Origin: an uncultured Bacteroidales bacterium
GTDB lineage: Bacteria > Bacteroidota > Bacteroidia > Bacteroidales > UBA932
Reading direction: 5' to 3'
Assembly: GCA_944326305.1 (NCBI GenBank)
Contig: CALVDL010000027.1
Coordinates: forward strand, 1-36,522
DNA: 36,522 nt
A program made the position numbers and the translations under genes. Shown here one piece after another: positions 33,155 through 36,522 of the stretch; the stretch's first letter is position 1, and each line of letters begins with the position of its first letter. The notes under the pieces were generated by a model, which did no database searches, was not told where the DNA came from, and saw nothing but the letters and a program-made list of their open reading frames with translations.

Positions 33155-34003
33155 TTACATCAGTATCAGGCTGATACCCATTATCGCCATTCCAGCTACC
33201 ACACCGGCGATGGCGACGTGGTGCCTGCCGTATTTCTCGGCGGTCGGAAGCAGTTCGTCGAGGGAGATGTAGATCATTATGCCGGCTACCGCCGCCAGAA
33301 TCAGCGGGAAGGCCGCCCCGTCTCCTGAAATCTCTACCCCGAACAGCGATGTGACCGCATAGCAGACGGCCGCACCTGCGGGCTCCGTAAGTCCGGACAG
33401 CGTCGCATAGAGTGCGGCCTTGCCTTTGCTCCTGGTAGCGTAATATATAGGTATCGCTACTGCTATGCCTTCAGGGATATTGTGTATCGCCACCGCGAAT
33501 GTAATCCCGGCCCCCATCTGAGAGCCGCTAAGCGAACTGATGAACGTGGCCATCCCTTCCGGGAAATTGTGTATGGCAATGGCCAGTGCGGACATGATTC
33601 CCAGTTTTTTCAGGGCATTGTGGTCCGCGCTTTTCCCGGATGCGGAAATCATATCCGTGGCCGCTGTCCTGGCGTTCAGCGACAGCCCGGTGGCTTCGTG
33701 AGGATTCTCGTATTCCGGAATGATGAAGTCTATCAGGAATATGAGCCCCATTCCGGCGAAGAACGAAACGAGTACGAGGGCTTTCCCGTTGATTCCGGAA
33801 TATGCCGCCCCCTGGATGGCGGCCTGGGCCTCGGGGTACAGTTCGGCAAGGGAGATGAATATCATTACCCCGGCCGAAAGCCCGAGGGCGCCTGCGAGGA
33901 AATTGCTGCTGAGCCGTTTGCCCAGTATTATCAGCAGTCCTCCTATCCCGGTGGCAGCACCGGCAAGCAGTGTCAGCAGCAGCGCCTGCAGTATCTCGTC
34001 CAT
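33155..34003 (-). CDS. zupT: ZIP family divalent metal transporter (ZupT-like)
   Basis: The 282-residue inner-membrane protein has eight or so hydrophobic segments and the two ZIP metal-site motifs HNFPEGMATF and HNIPEGIAVAIP. It likely imports zinc or other divalent metals. The family usually has a histidine-rich cytoplasmic loop, but here that loop (about residues 90-135) is only weakly so. It starts 12 bases after the OPT transporter stop, so the two are co-transcribed. Confidence 0.9.
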   Translation of the reverse strand: MDEILQALLLTLLAGAATGIGGLLIILGKRLSSNFLAGALGLSAGVMIFISLAELYPEAQAAIQGAAYSGINGKALVLVSFFAGMGLIFLIDFIIPEYENPHEATGLSLNARTAATDMISASGKSADHNALKKLGIMSALAIAIHNFPEGMATFISSLSGSQMGAGITFAVAIHNIPEGIAVAIPIYYATRSKGKAALYATLSGLTEPAGAAVCYAVTSLFGVEISGDGAAFPLILAAVAGIMIYISLDELLPTAEKYGRHHVAIAGVVAGMAIMGISLILM

Positions 34004-34015
34004 GTCTTCCTGTCC

Positions 34016-36001
34016 TTATTCCGCCTTCCTGGCCTTCATTGCAGAATATATTATGTACCCGATGATAGCAGCATAAGGTATGATAGCCACAGGCTCGGTC
34101 CACGGTGACGGCTCCATGAAGGCGTCCACCTTGGCGAATCTCAGCACTGCGCTTACCACTCCCATCAGGGCACCGCCGGCGATGAACCCGGAGGCGATCA
34201 GTGTGCCTTTCTCCTGGCGTGCACTGTTCAGCTCCTTGTCCTTGCTGCGGCTGCTCACAAACCACGATATGGCACCTCCCACGAGCATAGGCAGGTTGAG
34301 GTCGATAGGGATGAACATGCCCAGGGCGAATGCCAGAGCCGGTATCTTAAAGAAAGTCAAAATGACAGCTATTACGGCTCCTATCCCGTACATGAGCCAT
34401 GGGGCTCCGCCTCCATTCATCATGGGCTCGATTACTGCCGCCATTGCATTGGCCTGTGGGGCTACAAGTGCATCTTCCCCGGTGAACCCGTATGTCTTGT
34501 TCAGGACCATCATGACCCCTCCGACCGTTGCCGCGGCCACAAGTGTCCCCAGGAATTTCCATGTTTCCTGGTTTTTCGGAGTGCTCCCTATCCAGTAGCC
34601 GATCTTCAGGTCGGTGATGAAGGCCCCTGCGACAGAGAGGGCCGTGCAGACTACGCCTCCTATAATAAGTGCGGCCGTCATTCCCGCTGTCCCTTTGAGG
34701 CCGGCGGCCACCATGACGAGCGAAGCGAGGATGAGGGTCATGAGCGTCATTCCGCTGACAGGGTTTGTCCCTACGATTGCTATGGCATTGGCGGCCACTG
34801 TCGTGAACAGGAACGCAATGATCCCTACCACCAGCAGGCCGATGACGGCGTGCCAGATATTGTCTACAACCCCGAATGCGAAGAAGGCAAGGATTGCCAG
34901 CAAGGTGATTACGATGCCTATGATAATGATTTTCATGGAGATGTCGCGCTGCGTCCTGATTGTCCGGACTTCAGTGTCGGTCTTTTTACGTCTGAATTCC
35001 CCGGCTGCGAGGCCGAGTGCGGACTTGATGACCCCGAAAGAATTGATTATCCCGATGATGCCGGCCGTGGCGATTCCTCCGATGCCTATATGCCTGGCGT
35101 AGTCGGTGAAAATCTGTTCGGCCGACATTTCCCCGATAGTGGAGGTTACCCCGGTGTTCATAAGGTCAATCACCTGCCCGCCCCAGATGAGGTTCATCAG
35201 AGGGATTATCACGAGCCAGACGAGGAAGCTGCCGCAGCATATTATCACAGCATATTTCAGTCCCACTATATACCCGAGGCCCAGGACGGCCGCCCCCGTA
35301 TTGAGCTTGAGGACTACCTTCGCCTTATCCGCGATGGCCTCCCCGAACGGCAGTATCCTGGAGGTGATGGTTTCTCCCCAGAGGCCGAATGTGGAAACTA
35401 TGAAGTCGTACAGTCCTCCGACCAGCCCGCTCGCAAGCAGGGTTTTGGCGCTTTTGCCCCCGCTCTCGCCGCTGACCAGCACCTGGGTGGTGGCAGTAGC
35501 TTCAGGGAACGGGTATTTCCCGTGCATCTCCTTGACGAAATATTTCCGGAACGGAACCAGGAACAGTATCCCGAGGATTCCCCCGAGAAGGGAGGAGAAG
35601 AATACCTTTGTGAAATTGACGGTAAGTTCAGGATATTTGTCCTGTAATATATATAGTGCGGGGAGAGTGAATATCGCTCCGGCGACTATGCCTCCGGAAC
35701 AGGATCCGATAGACTGGATCATGACATTCTGCCCCAGGGCGTTTTTCTTTCCCAGTGCGCCCGACACCCCGACCGCTATGATGGCTATGGGAATCGCCGC
35801 CTCGAACACCTGTCCGACCTTCAGTCCCAGGAAGGCGGCCGCTGCCGAAAAGATGATCGTCATGAGGAGGCCCATGCTGACGGAGTACGGAGTCACCTCC
35901 GGATAATTCTTTTCAGGGGAGAGCAGAGGCCTGTATTCCTCTCCGGGCCGGAGCTCCCTGTGTGCGTTTTCAGGGAGGCTGCTTTTTTTGTTTTTTTCCA
36001 T
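34016..36001 (-). CDS. OPT-family oligopeptide transporter
   Basis: The 661-residue polytopic membrane protein has at least a dozen hydrophobic segments and matches the bacterial OPT family. It starts MEKNKKSSLPENAHRELRPG, then PEVTPYSVSMGLLMTIIFSA and GLKVGQVFEAAIP. OPT proteins import small peptides or metal chelates. I chose ATG 36001. An upstream in-frame start at 36112 would overlap the promoter and adds atypical residues. Neighbour zupT makes a metal-related substrate worth considering, and pepT a peptide one. Confidence 0.9.
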   Translation of the reverse strand: MEKNKKSSLPENAHRELRPGEEYRPLLSPEKNYPEVTPYSVSMGLLMTIIFSAAAAFLGLKVGQVFEAAIPIAIIAVGVSGALGKKNALGQNVMIQSIGSCSGGIVAGAIFTLPALYILQDKYPELTVNFTKVFFSSLLGGILGILFLVPFRKYFVKEMHGKYPFPEATATTQVLVSGESGGKSAKTLLASGLVGGLYDFIVSTFGLWGETITSRILPFGEAIADKAKVVLKLNTGAAVLGLGYIVGLKYAVIICCGSFLVWLVIIPLMNLIWGGQVIDLMNTGVTSTIGEMSAEQIFTDYARHIGIGGIATAGIIGIINSFGVIKSALGLAAGEFRRKKTDTEVRTIRTQRDISMKIIIIGIVITLLAILAFFAFGVVDNIWHAVIGLLVVGIIAFLFTTVAANAIAIVGTNPVSGMTLMTLILASLVMVAAGLKGTAGMTAALIIGGVVCTALSVAGAFITDLKIGYWIGSTPKNQETWKFLGTLVAAATVGGVMMVLNKTYGFTGEDALVAPQANAMAAVIEPMMNGGGAPWLMYGIGAVIAVILTFFKIPALAFALGMFIPIDLNLPMLVGGAISWFVSSRSKDKELNSARQEKGTLIASGFIAGGALMGVVSAVLRFAKVDAFMEPSPWTEPVAIIPYAAIIGYIIYSAMKARKAE

Positions 36002-36109
36002 TTTATCAGATTTAATTTGTTTAAGAAACCGTTTTGGATTTTCCTGAAAATTTCCTAATAAAGTTATGTCATTAAATTTCAAACCAGCTTCTGGGAATCG
36101 TTTTGACGG

Positions 36110-36141
36110 CAAATTTAGAAACTGTTTTAATTTTTATCAAA
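36110..36141 (-). promoter_or_regulatory. Bacteroidota promoter of the OPT-zupT operon
   Basis: On the minus strand, TTTG (36141-36138), 20 bases, then TAAATTTG (36117-36110) is an exact match to TTTG-N19/21-TAnnTTTG. The 5' UTR would be about 100 bases. Confidence 0.75.
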
Positions 36142-36300
36142 GGTTCTGTGCCGGAAGGTGCGGCGGCTCTCCGGAAAAAGTCATGAAAAAGCTATAATAT
36201 GGATGCAAAAACGTAAAAATTATAATCGCTTAAAAATCAATAATTTACTAAAAATGCGAAATAATAACGCCAAAAAAATCACAAAAAAAACGCAGAAAAA

Positions 36301-36331
36301 TTTGGAGGTAATGAAAAAGTCCGTATCTTTG
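36301..36331 (+). promoter_or_regulatory. Strong promoter of the apparent 23S rRNA gene
   Basis: TTTG (36301-36304), a 19-base spacer, then TATCTTTG (36324-36331) is a perfect consensus promoter. About 160 bases of AT-rich leader follow before the rRNA-like sequence. Confidence 0.75.
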
Positions 36332-36489
36332 CAGCCCGTTTGAGAAAAAACGGCATGAAACCCTATCGGGTGACAGTTCATTGAAATGATGAGAGATAAA
36401 CAGAGAGGTCAAAAAAGAGAAGCAAAAGAGATTGGTCTTTTTTAAAGGAGCAATTTCACGAAGGCGAGACGAAAGTCGAAGTAACACGA

Positions 36490-36522
36490 GAGCAAGTTAC
36501 GAATGGCGGACGGGGGATGCCT
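36490..36522 (+). rRNA. rrl: 5' end of 23S rRNA gene (cut by window end)
   Basis: The last bases, ending GGCGGACGGGGGATGCCT, resemble the conserved 5' region of bacterial 23S rRNA (...ACGGTGGATGCC in Escherichia coli, GGCGGATGCCT-like in Bacteroidota). The exact start is uncertain by tens of bases. No 16S or tRNA gene lies between the divergent OPT gene and this point, so the gene seems to have its own promoter. Only some 30 bases are visible, so this is a likely rather than certain call. Confidence 0.6.

Noticed and set aside
36002..36112. N-terminal extension of the OPT transporter to 36112
   Set aside because: It would overlap the predicted promoter, and the added residues are not transporter-like.
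36158..36343. 61-codon plus-strand frame before the rRNA
   Set aside because: It runs through the consensus promoter and is Lys/Asn-rich from AT-rich spacer DNA.

Overview
This window looks like chromosomal DNA from a moderately GC-rich member of the Bacteroidales (Bacteroidota). The evidence is the promoter form TTTG-N19/20-TAnnTTTG, the gene content (serC-serA-DUF1015, pyrB-pyrI, FimB/Mfa2-like lipoproteins, RhuM, AAA-ATPase-like/PD-(D/E)XK proteins) and protein sequences typical of that order. Family or genus cannot be fixed from sequence reading alone. Both ends fall in repetitive DNA (an interspersed repeat at base 1 and the apparent 5' end of a 23S rRNA gene at the right end), so the window may be a complete short-read contig.

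Layout. Bases 1-8718 carry housekeeping genes (tsaC-like, rsmE, a DEAD-box RNA helicase, a YfcE-like phosphoesterase, radA, a membrane-anchored peptide deformylase, a DnaQ-like exonuclease). They are separated by repeat clusters and interrupted by one AT-rich RhuM gene. Bases 8718-14000 are an accessory patch: an IS4-family element inserted in a small repeat, two tandem AAA-ATPase-like/PD-(D/E)XK paralogues, the 3' scrap of a third, and a broken DUF3791-like gene. Bases 14001-16295 hold a small monooxygenase-fold protein and a gene fusing a DUF418-type membrane domain to a secreted-type DNA/RNA non-specific endonuclease. Bases 16301-23843 (minus strand) encode four lipoproteins: one with a metzincin HExxHxxGxxH motif and three with FimB/Mfa2-like regions, two of them carrying a large shared C-terminal module. 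A divergent Crp/Fnr-family regulator (23939-24553) shares their intergenic region, which contains a perfect 14-bp palindrome. Bases 24607-36001 return to core metabolism: serC-serA-DUF1015 (serine), pyrB-pyrI (pyrimidines), a YigZ-like protein, a pRiA4b ORF-3-like protein overlapping miaA, pepT, and an OPT-family transporter with a ZIP metal transporter. The last 400 bases hold a strong promoter and the start of what looks like a 23S rRNA gene with no 16S gene before it.

Three things stand out. First, the lipoprotein/metzincin cluster with its divergent regulator is the best candidate for an undescribed surface system. Second, the DUF418-nuclease fusion is unusual. Third, the intergenic spaces share a modular set of hairpin repeats and a 92-bp element with terminal inverted repeats whose ends abut, and sometimes supply, start or stop codons. 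An IS has landed in one copy with a clear 9-bp target duplication, so the original site can be read.
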